From positions 1 through 64,000 of the forward strand of contig NZ_PYFW01000008.1 in assembly GCF_003020125.1 (NCBI RefSeq): a DNA stretch of 64,000 bases, written 5' to 3'. Positions 35,161 through 43,946 of this stretch are shown here, piece after piece. The DNA is from Bradyrhizobium sp. MOS003. GTDB taxonomy: Bacteria > Pseudomonadota > Alphaproteobacteria > Rhizobiales > Xanthobacteraceae. A model generated the notes under the pieces. That model saw nothing but the letters and a program-made list of their open reading frames with translations, made no database searches and had not been told where the DNA came from. The position numbers were made by a program, and so were the translations under genes. The stretch's first letter is position 1. Each line of letters begins with the position of its first letter.

Positions 35161-35663
35161 ACGCCGTCCTGGTGGGAGCCGGTCTTCGGCACAGCCTCCG
35201 CATGGTGCGGATCTTCCTTGCCGCCGAGGGCGCGATGCAGCCAGCGTTCGACGCGGCGGCCGATCGTGAGCAGCACGAACGTGAAGGTCAGCGCGACCAG
35301 CACGATCTTCCATTGCCCGGCGCCGCACGCAATGCCGAGACAGGCGGCGAGGAAGGTGCAGGCCGCGCTGGTCAGGCCGCGCACGCGAAAACGATCGCTC
35401 TCGTGGACGATGACGCCGGCTCCAAGGAAGCCGATGCCGGTCAGGATGCCCTGGATCACGCGGCTCGCCGCATCGGTGATCTTGCCGGGCTCGGCGAACT
35501 GCACCGCGAGCAGCACGACGGTTGCGGTGGAGAGTCCGACGATGCCGAGCGTCTTCAGTCCGATCGGCTTGCCGTGCAGGTCGCGGTTGAGGCCGATCGC
35601 GCTGCCGGCGAATGTCGCGGTGCCGAGGCGCAGCAGGATCTCTGGCCAGTCCATCCCGGTCAT
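35157..35663 (-). CDS. mgtC: MgtC/SapB family membrane protein
   Basis: A 168-residue membrane protein with the MgtC family's helices: GIVGLSTATVVLLAV, the GILTGIGFLGAGVIVHE signature and AACLGIACGAG. MgtC proteins are tied to magnesium limitation and virulence in some hosts, and modulate membrane ATPases. The stop overlaps the P-type ATPase stop by four bases (convergent), and the start is 11 bases past the AhpD-like gene, so it is in that gene's operon. The link with a cation pump opposite is suggestive only. Confidence 0.85.
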   Translation of the reverse strand: MTGMDWPEILLRLGTATFAGSAIGLNRDLHGKPIGLKTLGIVGLSTATVVLLAVQFAEPGKITDAASRVIQGILTGIGFLGAGVIVHESDRFRVRGLTSAACTFLAACLGIACGAGQWKIVLVALTFTFVLLTIGRRVERWLHRALGGKEDPHHAEAVPKTGSHQDGV

Positions 35664-35673
35664 GTCTTGTCCG

Positions 35674-36252
35674 TCACTTCTTCGGCAGGCGTCCCATCAG
35701 GTAGAATTCGTCATTCGGGCGCATGCCCGTGAAATTCGCCAGCCGGTTCGACAGCGCGAAGAAGGCGGAGATCGCGGCGATGTCCCAGATGTCGTCGTCG
35801 CTGAAGCCGTGCGGGGCGAGTGCGGCGAAATTCTCCTCGGAGATTCGCTGCGCGTCGGCCGAGACCTTCATCGCGAAATCGAGCATCGCCTTCTGCCGCG
35901 GCGTGATGTCGGCCTTGCGGTAGTTCACCGCGACCTGGTCGGCAATGAGCGGGTTCTTGGCGCGGATGCGCAGGATCGCGCCGTGGGCGATCACGCAATA
36001 CTGGCACTGGTTGGCGGCAGAGGTCGCGACCACGATCATCTCGCGCTCGGCCTTGCTGAGGCCGCCGTCCTTCTCCATCAGCGCGTCGTGATAGGCGAAG
36101 AAGGCGCGAAACTCGTCGGGACGGTAGGCCAGCGTCAGGAACACGTTCGGCACGAAGCCGCTCTTCTCCTGCACGGCGAGAAGGCGCGTGCGGATGTCGT
36201 CAGGCAGCGTATCGAGGGCGGGAGCGGGGAAGCGTTGTGCGGGCTGTGTCAT
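35674..36252 (-). CDS. AhpD/CMD-type peroxidase-related protein
   Basis: A 192-residue helical protein of the carboxymuconolactone decarboxylase/AhpD superfamily. It has the redox pair C83 and C86 with H90 in NQCQYCVIAH, the alkylhydroperoxidase-type motif. It belongs to the peroxidase-related subgroup of about 190 residues. It is the first gene of a two-gene unit with mgtC and might detoxify peroxides. The start is the ATG at 36252. Confidence 0.85.
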   Translation of the reverse strand: MTQPAQRFPAPALDTLPDDIRTRLLAVQEKSGFVPNVFLTLAYRPDEFRAFFAYHDALMEKDGGLSKAEREMIVVATSAANQCQYCVIAHGAILRIRAKNPLIADQVAVNYRKADITPRQKAMLDFAMKVSADAQRISEENFAALAPHGFSDDDIWDIAAISAFFALSNRLANFTGMRPNDEFYLMGRLPKK

Positions 36253-36321
36253 GGCATGGATTCCGGCTTGGGGCCGTCAACCATAGTCGATGCGGGAGGG
36301 ACGCTCCAGAGGTGTCCGAAG

Positions 36322-36469
36322 CTCTCGTGCCCCGGACGCAGCGCAGCGCCCCTTTGGCGGTGCGCTGCAGAGCCGGGGCCTGTGTATCCGAGCGTGTCGT
36401 GCATGTGGGATGGGTCCCGGCCGTGCGCGGCAGCGTTGCACGCTGCAGCGCGTCCGGGACACGCGAGAA
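36322..36469. repeat. Palindromic intergenic repeat, family 2, copy 2
   Basis: Starts CTCTCGTGCCCCGGACGC, contains GCGCTGCAGAGCCGGGGCC, and ends GCGTCCGGGACACGCGAG. It has the same ends as the copy at 263-405 with a different centre. It lies between the AhpD-like gene and the HerA-like gene. Confidence 0.82.
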
Positions 36470-36470
36470 G

Positions 36471-38228
36471 CTACCGCAGCGGCTTCTTCAACAGCGAGAA
36501 GCGATCCGGATCGAGCCCCATGGAGGGCTGCAGCATCGGGGCTTCGACGTTGGAGAGCGTCTTGGCGGGCGGAGCCGAAAACACCGGATCGTTCGGCACG
36601 TCGCGCTGCGAGGTGGCGCCGCGCCAGCGTTCGAGCACGGCGCCGACGAAATGCATGTCGTGGCCGGAGGTGACCGAAGGCACGCTGCTGATGGTGGCCT
36701 CGCCGCGCGGCAATTGGTGCGGTGGCACCTCCTTGAAGCGCAGCCGGGTCGGCAGCGCGACGCCTTCGCCGAAGGCCAGCACTTCACGCGTGCCGAGCGA
36801 CGGCACGAAGGACAGCAGGTTCGCGGCAGCGTCCGACACGGCGGCGCGCAGCAGCGCCTGGTCGCGCTCGTTGGCAAGACGCATCGTGAACAGCGTATTG
36901 CACTGGGAGATGATGGTGGCATCGAGCTCGGCCGGACGCTGGGTGATGAGACCGAGATAGACGCCGTATTTGCGGCCTTCCTTGGCGATGCGTGACACCG
37001 CCTTGCGGGTCGGCCCGAATCCGACGTTGCGGTCCGCGGAGGCGTAGCGATGCGCTTCCTCGCAAACGAACAGCAGCGGCGAGACGCCATCGCTCCACAG
37101 GCCGAAATCGAAGGCCATGCGGCAGAGCACCGAGACGACGGAATCGATGACCTCGGCCGGGAAGCCGGCGAGCTGCATCACCGTCATCGGCTTGCCGTTG
37201 GCGGGGAGGCGGAACAGCAGGCTGATGACCTCGGCCATGGTGTCGCCGCCGACATTGGCGTTGTCGAACATGAAGGCGTAGCGCGGGTCGTTGCGCACGG
37301 CCTCGATGCGCGAGATCAGCTTGTGATAGATGATGCGCGAGGAGCGGTTCTCGAGCTTGCCCATGCGCTCGTCGATCAGCGACATCAGGTCGACCAGGCG
37401 ATAGGGCACCGGCGTGTCGACGGTGTAGCCGATCTGCTTGGGATCGATGCGCTTGAGGCCGATGCGGTCGGCGTTCTGGTATTGGGTGTAGACACCCTTG
37501 GCGAGCGGGATCACCTCGGCGAGGATGTCGAGCTCCTCGGGTACGCCGGCGCGGCCGCCGAACAGCACGTCGACGATTTCCTCGAAGTTGAACAGCCAGA
37601 ACGGTAGCTTCAGGTTCCGCGGGTTGAGCACCAGTGCGCGGTCGCCGAAGCAGCGGCCATATTCGTTGTGCACGTCGAGCAGGAAGATGCGCAGGTTGGG
37701 ACGCGCCTTCAGGATCTCGTTGAGCAGCAGGGACACGCCGGTGGATTTGCCGACGCCGGTCGATCCCAGTACCGCAAAATGCTTGGACAGCATTTCCTCG
37801 ACATCGACATAGGCGATGACGGAGCGGTCCTGCTGGAGGAAGCCGACATTGATCTGGTCCGAGCCGGTCGGCGCGTAGATCGTGCGCAGCTCCTGGCTGG
37901 TAATGAGATCGACGGCATCGCCGATGGTCGGATAATTGGTGACGCCGCGCTGGAATTTCGGCTTGTCGCTGGCGTTGAGGATCTCGCCGAGCAGGTCGAC
38001 CGATGCGACCGCGATATAATTGTCGCTGCTCGACAGGTTCTCGCACGACACCTCGGTGATCATTGCGACGATGACCGAACTGGAACTGCGAATACTGACG
38101 AAGCGGCCGACGGTCGCCCGAACTTCCGAGATCGGCATCTGGCTTTCAGCCAGCAGCCCGACCCGGGCGAGCGATCCGCGTACCGAAATCACACGTCCAA
38201 AGGATGTCACGATGAATGAACCTGGCAT
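36471..38228 (-). CDS. HerA-like/DUF87 ATPase
   Basis: A 585-residue HerA-FtsK superfamily ATPase. A beta-barrel N-terminal HAS-type domain (about 1-110) precedes the P-loop GSTGVGKST near 153-161. The Walker B is LLFVCEEAHRYA near 385, and the ITQRPAELDATIISQCNT segment follows. HerA hexamers work with a NurA nuclease in DNA end resection or with Sir2 in defence. Neither is adjacent, so this solo bacterial form may have a different role. It is a single gene upstream of the repeat. Confidence 0.8.
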   Translation of the reverse strand: MPGSFIVTSFGRVISVRGSLARVGLLAESQMPISEVRATVGRFVSIRSSSSVIVAMITEVSCENLSSSDNYIAVASVDLLGEILNASDKPKFQRGVTNYPTIGDAVDLITSQELRTIYAPTGSDQINVGFLQQDRSVIAYVDVEEMLSKHFAVLGSTGVGKSTGVSLLLNEILKARPNLRIFLLDVHNEYGRCFGDRALVLNPRNLKLPFWLFNFEEIVDVLFGGRAGVPEELDILAEVIPLAKGVYTQYQNADRIGLKRIDPKQIGYTVDTPVPYRLVDLMSLIDERMGKLENRSSRIIYHKLISRIEAVRNDPRYAFMFDNANVGGDTMAEVISLLFRLPANGKPMTVMQLAGFPAEVIDSVVSVLCRMAFDFGLWSDGVSPLLFVCEEAHRYASADRNVGFGPTRKAVSRIAKEGRKYGVYLGLITQRPAELDATIISQCNTLFTMRLANERDQALLRAAVSDAAANLLSFVPSLGTREVLAFGEGVALPTRLRFKEVPPHQLPRGEATISSVPSVTSGHDMHFVGAVLERWRGATSQRDVPNDPVFSAPPAKTLSNVEAPMLQPSMGLDPDRFSLLKKPLR

Positions 38229-38649
38229 GAGCGAGGAATTTGGCCCTGACTATGCGAGCCGGGGGCTGGACAAACGGTTAAGCGGCAGGTGCAGGCGTTT
38301 TCTTAAATCTGCGACAATTCGGTCGATAGGTTTGTTCCGAATGCATACTTGGCGGCGGAATCGGCTCAAAAATGCTGCTTTTCCGGGCCTTTGAGCATGA
38401 GTGCGATTAAGGAAGATTTTACCATCCGGGCACTCCGTCGGCCGTTCGGAGGACGGCCGGTCACAGCGGTGCGCGCCGGGTTGCACCGAACTGCACACGT
38501 TGATTTGTTGACGGGACCTAATCATTTGTACATTAGTACAAATGAACCCGCGGCCTCGAGTGCCGCCCGGAGGCATGAGCCAATCATGAGCACTGCATCC
38601 GGATGCGAGATCCGGTCCGGCGGATCGCAGCCATGCCCTGGAGGAGACC
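38229..38649. other. Gap with operator element and hairpin
   Basis: A 421-base stretch between the HerA-like gene (minus) and the dioxygenase gene (plus), so it should carry divergent promoters. It holds a shared promoter/operator element at 38505-38544, described separately, and a GC-rich hairpin at 38439-38459 (CGGCCGT, seven-base loop, ACGGCCG). I see no gene in it. Confidence 0.5.
38505..38544 (+). promoter_or_regulatory. Palindromic TetR-type operator before the dioxygenase gene
   Basis: A 9-bp perfect inverted repeat, CATTTGTAC-ATTA-GTACAAATG (38523-38544). TTGTTGACG begins at 38505 and gives a plausible -35 (TTGTTG, 18-base gap, TACATT as -10). The operator overlaps the -10, the usual place for repression. 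The same 39 bases recur at 61625-61663 with 32 identical, in front of a TetR gene. The distance to the dioxygenase ATG at 38650 leaves a leader of about 100 bases. Confidence 0.72.
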
Positions 38650-39618
38650 ATGCAGCCCGAACCGATCCTCGATCTCGCCCATCTCGGCCATATGGAACTA
38701 ATGACGCCGAAGCCCGACGAGAGCCTGAAATTCTTCGTCGACGTGATGGGGATGACCGTCAGCGGCCAGAAGGGCGAGTCGGTCTACTTGCGCGGCTGGG
38801 ACGATTACGAGCGCTATTCGCTCAAGCTGACGGCTTCGAAGACCTCAGGCATGGAGCACATGGCGCTGCGCGCGCGCAGCCAGCAGGCGCTGGAGCGCCG
38901 CGTCGCCGCGCTGAAGGGCTCCGGCTTCGACATCGGCTGGATCGACGGCGACATGGGGCAGGGGCCGACTTTCCGCTGCCGCGATCCCGACGGCCACATC
39001 GTCGAGCTCTATTACGAGACCGAATGGTATCAGGCGCCGCCCGAGCTGAAGCCGGCGCTGAAGAACCAGGCGCAGCGCTTTCCTGCACGCGGCGTCAATG
39101 TCCGCCGGCTCGATCATCTCAACTGCCTCGCCGTCGACATCAAGGCGAACCGCGAGTTCTTCGAGAATTACCTCGGCTGCCGCCTCACCGAGCAGATCGT
39201 GCTCAATGACGGACGGGAAGCCGCGATGTGGCTGACGATGTCGAACAAGAGCTATGACTTCGCTTATTCGCTCGACCATTCAGGCGTGCCGGGCCGCTTC
39301 CACCACGTCACCTACGCGCTCGACAGCCGCGAGGAGATTCTGCGCGCTGCAGACATCTTCCTGGAGAATGGCATCCACATCGAGACCGGCCCGCACAAGC
39401 ACGCGATTCAGCAGACCTTCTTCCTCTATGTCTACGAGCCCGGCGGCAACCGCGTCGAAGTCGCCAATGCCGGCGCCCGCCTGATCCTCGCGCCGGACTG
39501 GAAGCCGATCGTGTGGACCGAGGAGGAGCGCAAGAAGGGCCAGGCGTGGGGGCTGAAGACGATCGAGTCCTTCCACACCCACGGCACGCCGCCGGTGGAC
39601 GTGAAGAAGCACGGGTAG
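38650..39618 (+). CDS. Extradiol ring-cleavage dioxygenase, type I (VOC)
   Basis: A 322-residue two-module VOC dioxygenase of the catechol 2,3-dioxygenase group. The iron ligands are His156 in RRLDHLNC, His219 in GRFHHVTY and Glu270 in GGNRVEVAN. The N-terminal module (1-130) is the degenerate copy usual for the family. It cleaves a catecholic ring between a hydroxyl-bearing carbon and its neighbour; the substrate is unknown. A strong GGAGG precedes the ATG. It stands alone but shares a 39-bp promoter element with the TetR gene 23 kb away. Confidence 0.88.
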   Translation: MQPEPILDLAHLGHMELMTPKPDESLKFFVDVMGMTVSGQKGESVYLRGWDDYERYSLKLTASKTSGMEHMALRARSQQALERRVAALKGSGFDIGWIDGDMGQGPTFRCRDPDGHIVELYYETEWYQAPPELKPALKNQAQRFPARGVNVRRLDHLNCLAVDIKANREFFENYLGCRLTEQIVLNDGREAAMWLTMSNKSYDFAYSLDHSGVPGRFHHVTYALDSREEILRAADIFLENGIHIETGPHKHAIQQTFFLYVYEPGGNRVEVANAGARLILAPDWKPIVWTEEERKKGQAWGLKTIESFHTHGTPPVDVKKHG

Positions 39619-39626
39619 TGTTTCGA

Positions 39627-39668
39627 GTCATTCTGGGCTCAATCGCTACGCTCGGGCCCCGGAATGAC
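39627..39668. repeat. Short inverted repeat between convergent genes
   Basis: GTCATTC at 39627-39633 faces GAATGAC at 39662-39668, with GGGC and GCCC inner segments. It is a weak hairpin between the convergent dioxygenase and nicotinate dehydrogenase large-subunit genes and could serve as a terminator for both. Confidence 0.4.
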
Positions 39669-39678
39669 GGAATGAACG

Positions 39679-42600
39679 CTAGTGCGCCGACGTCCGCACG
39701 CGTGCGATCGTCTCCCGCACCCCGGTCCATGCCGGCTTGTCCGGCGCGAACTGCTTGCGCAGGAAGGTGACGAGTTCCTCGATTTGCGCGTCGCTCATGC
39801 TGTTTCTGAACGCGGGCATGTAGCCGAGGTCGCTCGACACGGGTTCGGCGATGCCGTGCAGGATGACCTGCACGAGATTGTCCGACGTCGCGCTGTGCAG
39901 ATTGCTGTTGAGCGCGAGGGAGGGCCGCGCGCCGAACAGCGGCAGGCCGCCGACCTCGTGGCAAACGGCGCAGGCGCCTTGATAGAGCCGCGCGCCGGTC
40001 GAAGAGCCTGTTGTGACCTGGGTTGCGTTCTCGAGCTTTGCAGCAAGCGCATCCGCATCGGCGGCGGCGTCGTTGAATGAATTGAGATAGACCGCCATCG
40101 CGCGGATGTCCTGGTCCGGTAGGGCCCTGAGGTCCCGGACGACAGGTGCCATCGGGCCGGCAGCGACGCCGTGATAGCGCGAATGGCCGGTGCGCAAATA
40201 GGCGAACAGCTCGTCCTCGCTCCATGGGATCGGCGCATGCGAGAGCGAGGTCAGCGGCGGCGCCTCCCAGCCCTCGGCAAAGCCGCCGGCGAGGTAGGCG
40301 TTGCCTTGCTCGGCGCCCAACGCATTGCGCGGCGAATGACATCCGCTGCAATGGCCGAGGCCCTCCACGAGATAGGCGCCGCGATTCCAGGCTTCGGACT
40401 TGGTGGGGTCGGGCTTGAATTCCTTTGTCTGGTGGAAGAGCGCATTCCAACCCGCGAGCAGCGGGCGCAGGTTGAACGGGAAGGCGAGCGTGTTCGCCGG
40501 CGCCGTCGCGCGCACTGCAGGCTGAGCCATCAGGTAGGCGTAGAGCGCCTGCATGTCGGCGTCACTGGTCTTCGAAAAATGCGTGTACGGGAAGGCGGGA
40601 TAGAGTTGCCGTCCGTCGCGGTGCAGCCCGTCGCGCATCGCGCGCTCGAAGGCCGGGTAGGACCAGGCGCCGATTCCGGTCTCGACATCGGGCGTGATGT
40701 TGGTCGCGTAGATCGTGCCGAACGGCGTCTCCAATGCGCGGCCGCCGGCGTAGAGCGCGCCGTTGAGTGTGGTGTGGCACTCAGCACAATTGCCGAGCGC
40801 TGCGAGTTGCTGTCCGCGCGCGATTGTCGCGGCGGAATAGACCGATACATCCGGACGCGCGATCGGCGTGATCGCGCGTCCCGGCAGCAGCGCCGCGCCG
40901 ATGCCGATCGCAGCGGTGCAAACCGCCGCAATCGCAGCGACAATGCCGGCGCGTTTGGCGAAGGGATTCTCCCAGATGCGCGAAGGCGGCTTAGCGGGCG
41001 CGGGCAGGGCCTGCGGCATCGGCGATATTTCACCGTGCAATCCCTTCAGGATGCGTTCCGGCGTGAACGGCGGCTCGCGAAAGCGCACACCAGTGGCATC
41101 GAAAATCGCGTTCGCGATAGCCGCGGCGCTCGGCACCGATGCGGATTCGCCGACGCCGAGCGGCGGCTGATCCGCCCGCGGCAGCATCAGCACGTCGATC
41201 TTGGGCACGTCGGGGAAGGGGATGATCGGATAGGCGCCCCATTCCCGCGCCGCCACCGCGCCGCGCTCGAACGAGACCTCCTCCCTCAGCGCGCGGCTGG
41301 TGGACTGTATGACGTTGCCGTGGATCTGGTGGCGCACGCCGTCCGGATTGATCATCAACCCGGAATCCTGTCCGGCGACGACCCGCGTCACGCTGACGTC
41401 GCCGGTCGATTTGTTCACCGCGACGTCGGCGACCCAGGCCGACCACGCCGCGCCATAGCCGGGAAATTTGCTGTGGACGTAAAGCGCATAGGCAAAGCCG
41501 CGCCCGTGCAAGATGTCGCCGTCCTTCTCTTCGCGCACCGGTCGCGGCGTCCAGCCCGCGCGTTCGGCGACCGCGTTGACGAGATCGACGGCGCGATGGT
41601 CTTTCAGATAGCGCAGGCGGTATTCGATCGGATCGACTCCGGCCTCGGTCGCGGCTTCGTCGATGTAGGATTCGTGCGCAAAGGTGTTCGGCAGCGCAGA
41701 GACGCCTCGGAACCAGGAGGCGCGCACGATCGGCGGCATGTCGTGGGTAACGACGCGCATGTGGTCGTAATCATAGGGCGGGATCGCGGTGCGGTCGCCC
41801 ATCTGCAGCACGGCGGGCTCGGATGGAATGCGCCCGGTGAGCAGCAGTGCCAGCGTCGGCGCGGCGTTCGAGGGATAACGGGTGGCGAGATCGTAAGCGG
41901 CGATGCCGCCGGTGGCATCGAGCCCGCCATTGACATCGATGAGCTGCGCGGTGCCCTTGGGCTCCCAGGCGTGCTCCTGTTCGCGCGTGAGCTGCACGCG
42001 CACGGGGCGCCCGACCGCACGCGACAGCAGCAGGGCGTCGGCGGTGACGTCGTCAGCACAGTTGCGACCGTAGCAGCCGGCGGCCTCCAGCCGGATCACC
42101 TCGATATCGCTCTCGGGTCGCTCGATCAGCAGCGCGAGGTCGCTGCGCAGTACGTGCGGGTTTTGCGTGCCCGACCAGACCCGGATATTGCCGTCGCTGA
42201 AATCGGCAACCGAACAGGATGGGCCGATCGAGGCGTGCATCTGATACGGCCATACGTAAGTGCGCTGCATCGGCTTGGCCGCGCCTGATATCGCCGCATC
42301 GACGTCGCCCTTGTCGATCAGCGTGCGCGGCGTCGATGGATTGGCGCGCAGCGCGGTCTCGACGTCGGACAGATCGGTCAATGCCGGCGTCGGCTTCCAG
42401 CTCACCTTGAGCTGCTCGGCCGCCCGGATCGCATTTTCCTCACGCTCAGCGACGACACCGACGAAGTCGCCGATACGCACCACCGCGACAAGTCCGGGGA
42501 TGTCGCGCACCGAGGATTCATCGACGGCAATGAGACTCGTGCCGACGAACGGGCCGGCATCGACGCCGGCATAGGGCGGGCGCACCACGCGGCCCTGCAG

Positions 42601-43197
42601 CATGCCGGGCACGCGGATGTCGTGCACGAAGGTCAATTCGCCGGTGGCCTTGGCGGGCAGGTCGACGCGCGGGACGGATTGGCCGACGATGGCGTAATCG
42701 CCCACCGGTTTGACCTCGACATCGTCGGCAAGCTCGAGCCGGATCTCTTCGCTCCCGATCAACTCGCCATAGCTGACACTGCGGTTGTCGTGCCCCCGCA
42801 CGAGGCCGTCCTCGATCCTGAGATCGCCCTCCGGCAGGTCCAGCCGCTCCGCCGCGCGCGCCATGAGGAACTGCCGCGCCTGGGCCGCTGCCTTGCGCAA
42901 GGGAACGGCGGTGATCTGGATGGTTTCGCTGGCGATCGTCGCGCCCTGGTTCGGCACCACCGCGGTGTCGCCGAGCACCACGACGACGCGCGCAAAGGAC
43001 ACGTCGAGCTCTTCGGCGACGATCTGTCCCAGCGCCGTACGGATGCCGGTGCCGAGATCGACATGGCCGTTATAGGCGCTGACCGATCCATCCGCGGTGA
43101 TGCGGATGAAGGTCTCGGAGGTGAGCTCGTCCACGGTGCGGACGACCACGAGCGAGCCGGATTGGCGCTCAGCTTCATCAGGGGCAGGGGAAGCCAT
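39679..43197 (-). CDS. nicB: Nicotinate dehydrogenase large subunit, molybdopterin and cytochrome c fusion (NicB-like)
   Basis: A 1172-residue fusion. Residues 1 to about 730 are the xanthine-dehydrogenase-type molybdopterin domain, starting without a Tat signal. One membrane helix at 750-773 follows, then a periplasmic cytochrome region with three heme sites: CAECH at 804-808, CSGCH at 950-954 and CAVCH at 1076-1080. This matches NicB of Pseudomonas putida in size and layout. It hydroxylates nicotinate at C6 and passes electrons through heme to the respiratory chain, so no FAD subunit is needed. The start (ATG) shares one base with the small-subunit stop. Substrate is inferred from the locus; an isoquinoline-type substrate is an alternative. 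Confidence 0.85.
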   Translation of the reverse strand: MASPAPDEAERQSGSLVVVRTVDELTSETFIRITADGSVSAYNGHVDLGTGIRTALGQIVAEELDVSFARVVVVLGDTAVVPNQGATIASETIQITAVPLRKAAAQARQFLMARAAERLDLPEGDLRIEDGLVRGHDNRSVSYGELIGSEEIRLELADDVEVKPVGDYAIVGQSVPRVDLPAKATGELTFVHDIRVPGMLQGRVVRPPYAGVDAGPFVGTSLIAVDESSVRDIPGLVAVVRIGDFVGVVAEREENAIRAAEQLKVSWKPTPALTDLSDVETALRANPSTPRTLIDKGDVDAAISGAAKPMQRTYVWPYQMHASIGPSCSVADFSDGNIRVWSGTQNPHVLRSDLALLIERPESDIEVIRLEAAGCYGRNCADDVTADALLLSRAVGRPVRVQLTREQEHAWEPKGTAQLIDVNGGLDATGGIAAYDLATRYPSNAAPTLALLLTGRIPSEPAVLQMGDRTAIPPYDYDHMRVVTHDMPPIVRASWFRGVSALPNTFAHESYIDEAATEAGVDPIEYRLRYLKDHRAVDLVNAVAERAGWTPRPVREEKDGDILHGRGFAYALYVHSKFPGYGAAWSAWVADVAVNKSTGDVSVTRVVAGQDSGLMINPDGVRHQIHGNVIQSTSRALREEVSFERGAVAAREWGAYPIIPFPDVPKIDVLMLPRADQPPLGVGESASVPSAAAIANAIFDATGVRFREPPFTPERILKGLHGEISPMPQALPAPAKPPSRIWENPFAKRAGIVAAIAAVCTAAIGIGAALLPGRAITPIARPDVSVYSAATIARGQQLAALGNCAECHTTLNGALYAGGRALETPFGTIYATNITPDVETGIGAWSYPAFERAMRDGLHRDGRQLYPAFPYTHFSKTSDADMQALYAYLMAQPAVRATAPANTLAFPFNLRPLLAGWNALFHQTKEFKPDPTKSEAWNRGAYLVEGLGHCSGCHSPRNALGAEQGNAYLAGGFAEGWEAPPLTSLSHAPIPWSEDELFAYLRTGHSRYHGVAAGPMAPVVRDLRALPDQDIRAMAVYLNSFNDAAADADALAAKLENATQVTTGSSTGARLYQGACAVCHEVGGLPLFGARPSLALNSNLHSATSDNLVQVILHGIAEPVSSDLGYMPAFRNSMSDAQIEELVTFLRKQFAPDKPAWTGVRETIARVRTSAH

Positions 43198-43679
43198 CAA
43201 TCAACGGCCTCGGTGAGCTGGCCTGAAGCGCGCATCACGGCGCGCAGGATTTCGACATGGGTGCCGCAGCGGCAGAGATTGTAGCGCAGCGCCGCGAGGG
43301 CCTCCTGCTCGGTCGGCCGCGGGTTGATCGCGAGCAGCGCCTTGGTGGTCATGATCATGCCGTTGAGGCAATAGCCGCATTGCGCGGCCTGCTCGTCGAT
43401 GAAGGCCTGTTGCACCACGTCAGGTTTGTCGCGCGTGCCGAGCCCTTCGAGCGTCACGATGTCGCGGCCGGCGCAGCCACTGACGGGGATCACGCAGGAG
43501 CGGGCCGGGGCCCCGTCGATCAGGACAGTGCAGGTGCCGCATTCGCCGAGGCCGCAACCATATTTCGGGCCGTTGAGCGCGAGGTCGTTGCGCAGCACGT
43601 AGAGCAGCGGCGTCTCCGGCGCTGCGGCGACCTCGTGGATCGCCCTGTTCACGGTGAGACGGATCGGTGTCTGCGTCAT
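43197..43679 (-). CDS. nicA: Nicotinate dehydrogenase small subunit, [2Fe-2S] (NicA-like)
   Basis: A 160-residue iron-sulfur subunit with the two [2Fe-2S] clusters of the xanthine dehydrogenase family. The plant-ferredoxin-type site uses C42, C47, C50 and C62 (GCGLGECGTC). The second site uses C101, C104, C136 and C138 (QCGYCLNGM and LCRCG). It carries electrons from the molybdenum centre to the hemes of the large subunit encoded next. The start is the ATG at 43679, the opening MTQTPIRLTVN. A longer frame to 43781 has unlikely extra residues. Its stop and the large-subunit start overlap by one base. Confidence 0.9.
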   Translation of the reverse strand: MTQTPIRLTVNRAIHEVAAAPETPLLYVLRNDLALNGPKYGCGLGECGTCTVLIDGAPARSCVIPVSGCAGRDIVTLEGLGTRDKPDVVQQAFIDEQAAQCGYCLNGMIMTTKALLAINPRPTEQEALAALRYNLCRCGTHVEILRAVMRASGQLTEAVD

Positions 43680-43744
43680 CCTCGTTTCCAAACGCTCGGC
43701 CAAGTCGTGTCGAAATCCAAGTCGTGGCGAAAATCTACGTCGCG

Positions 43745-43772
43745 ACGATACCGTTTGTACACAAACGTGCAA
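43745..43772 (-). promoter_or_regulatory. nicA promoter with palindromic operator
   Basis: On the minus strand, TTGCAC (43772-43767), a 16-base spacer and TATCGT (43750-43745) form a plausible promoter for nicA. The spacer contains the perfect palindrome CGTTTGT-AC-ACAAACG at 43752-43767. The ATG lies about 66 bases further on. A regulator bound there would block the promoter. The first 11 bases of this palindrome recur, on the minus strand, at 54930-54940. Confidence 0.6.
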
Positions 43773-43875
43773 GCCGTGCATGCCGCACTGCAGCGCGGCT
43801 GCCTTCTTTGTGGACAGAGCGGATAGGCAAATGAGGTTTTATGCAGCAGCCGCATCTTTTGCGCTGCACCGCCGC

Positions 43876-43922
43876 TTGACAGCCATCCGGGGCGCGCGCA
43901 CCATCGTTCGTATACGAATGAT
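43876..43922 (+). promoter_or_regulatory. hnr promoter with palindromic operator
   Basis: TTGACA at 43876-43881, a 17-base spacer and CACCAT at 43899-43904 give a plausible promoter. The palindrome ATCGTTCGTATACGAATGAT at 43903-43922 (12 perfect central bases, TTCGTATACGAA) covers the -10 edge and start point. The hnr ATG is at 43947. Its core resembles the site at 54910-54927 between the enamidase and reductase genes. Confidence 0.65.
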
Positions 43923-43946
43923 AACCGCGGTCTCGCTGGCTCTGAC

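Noticed and set aside
31957..35328. A very long open frame on the minus strand opposite the P-type ATPase
   Set aside because: It is a shadow of the GC-rich coding strand. It has low-complexity repeats of R, D, H and Q, and no ribosome site, and the plus strand has clear catalytic motifs.
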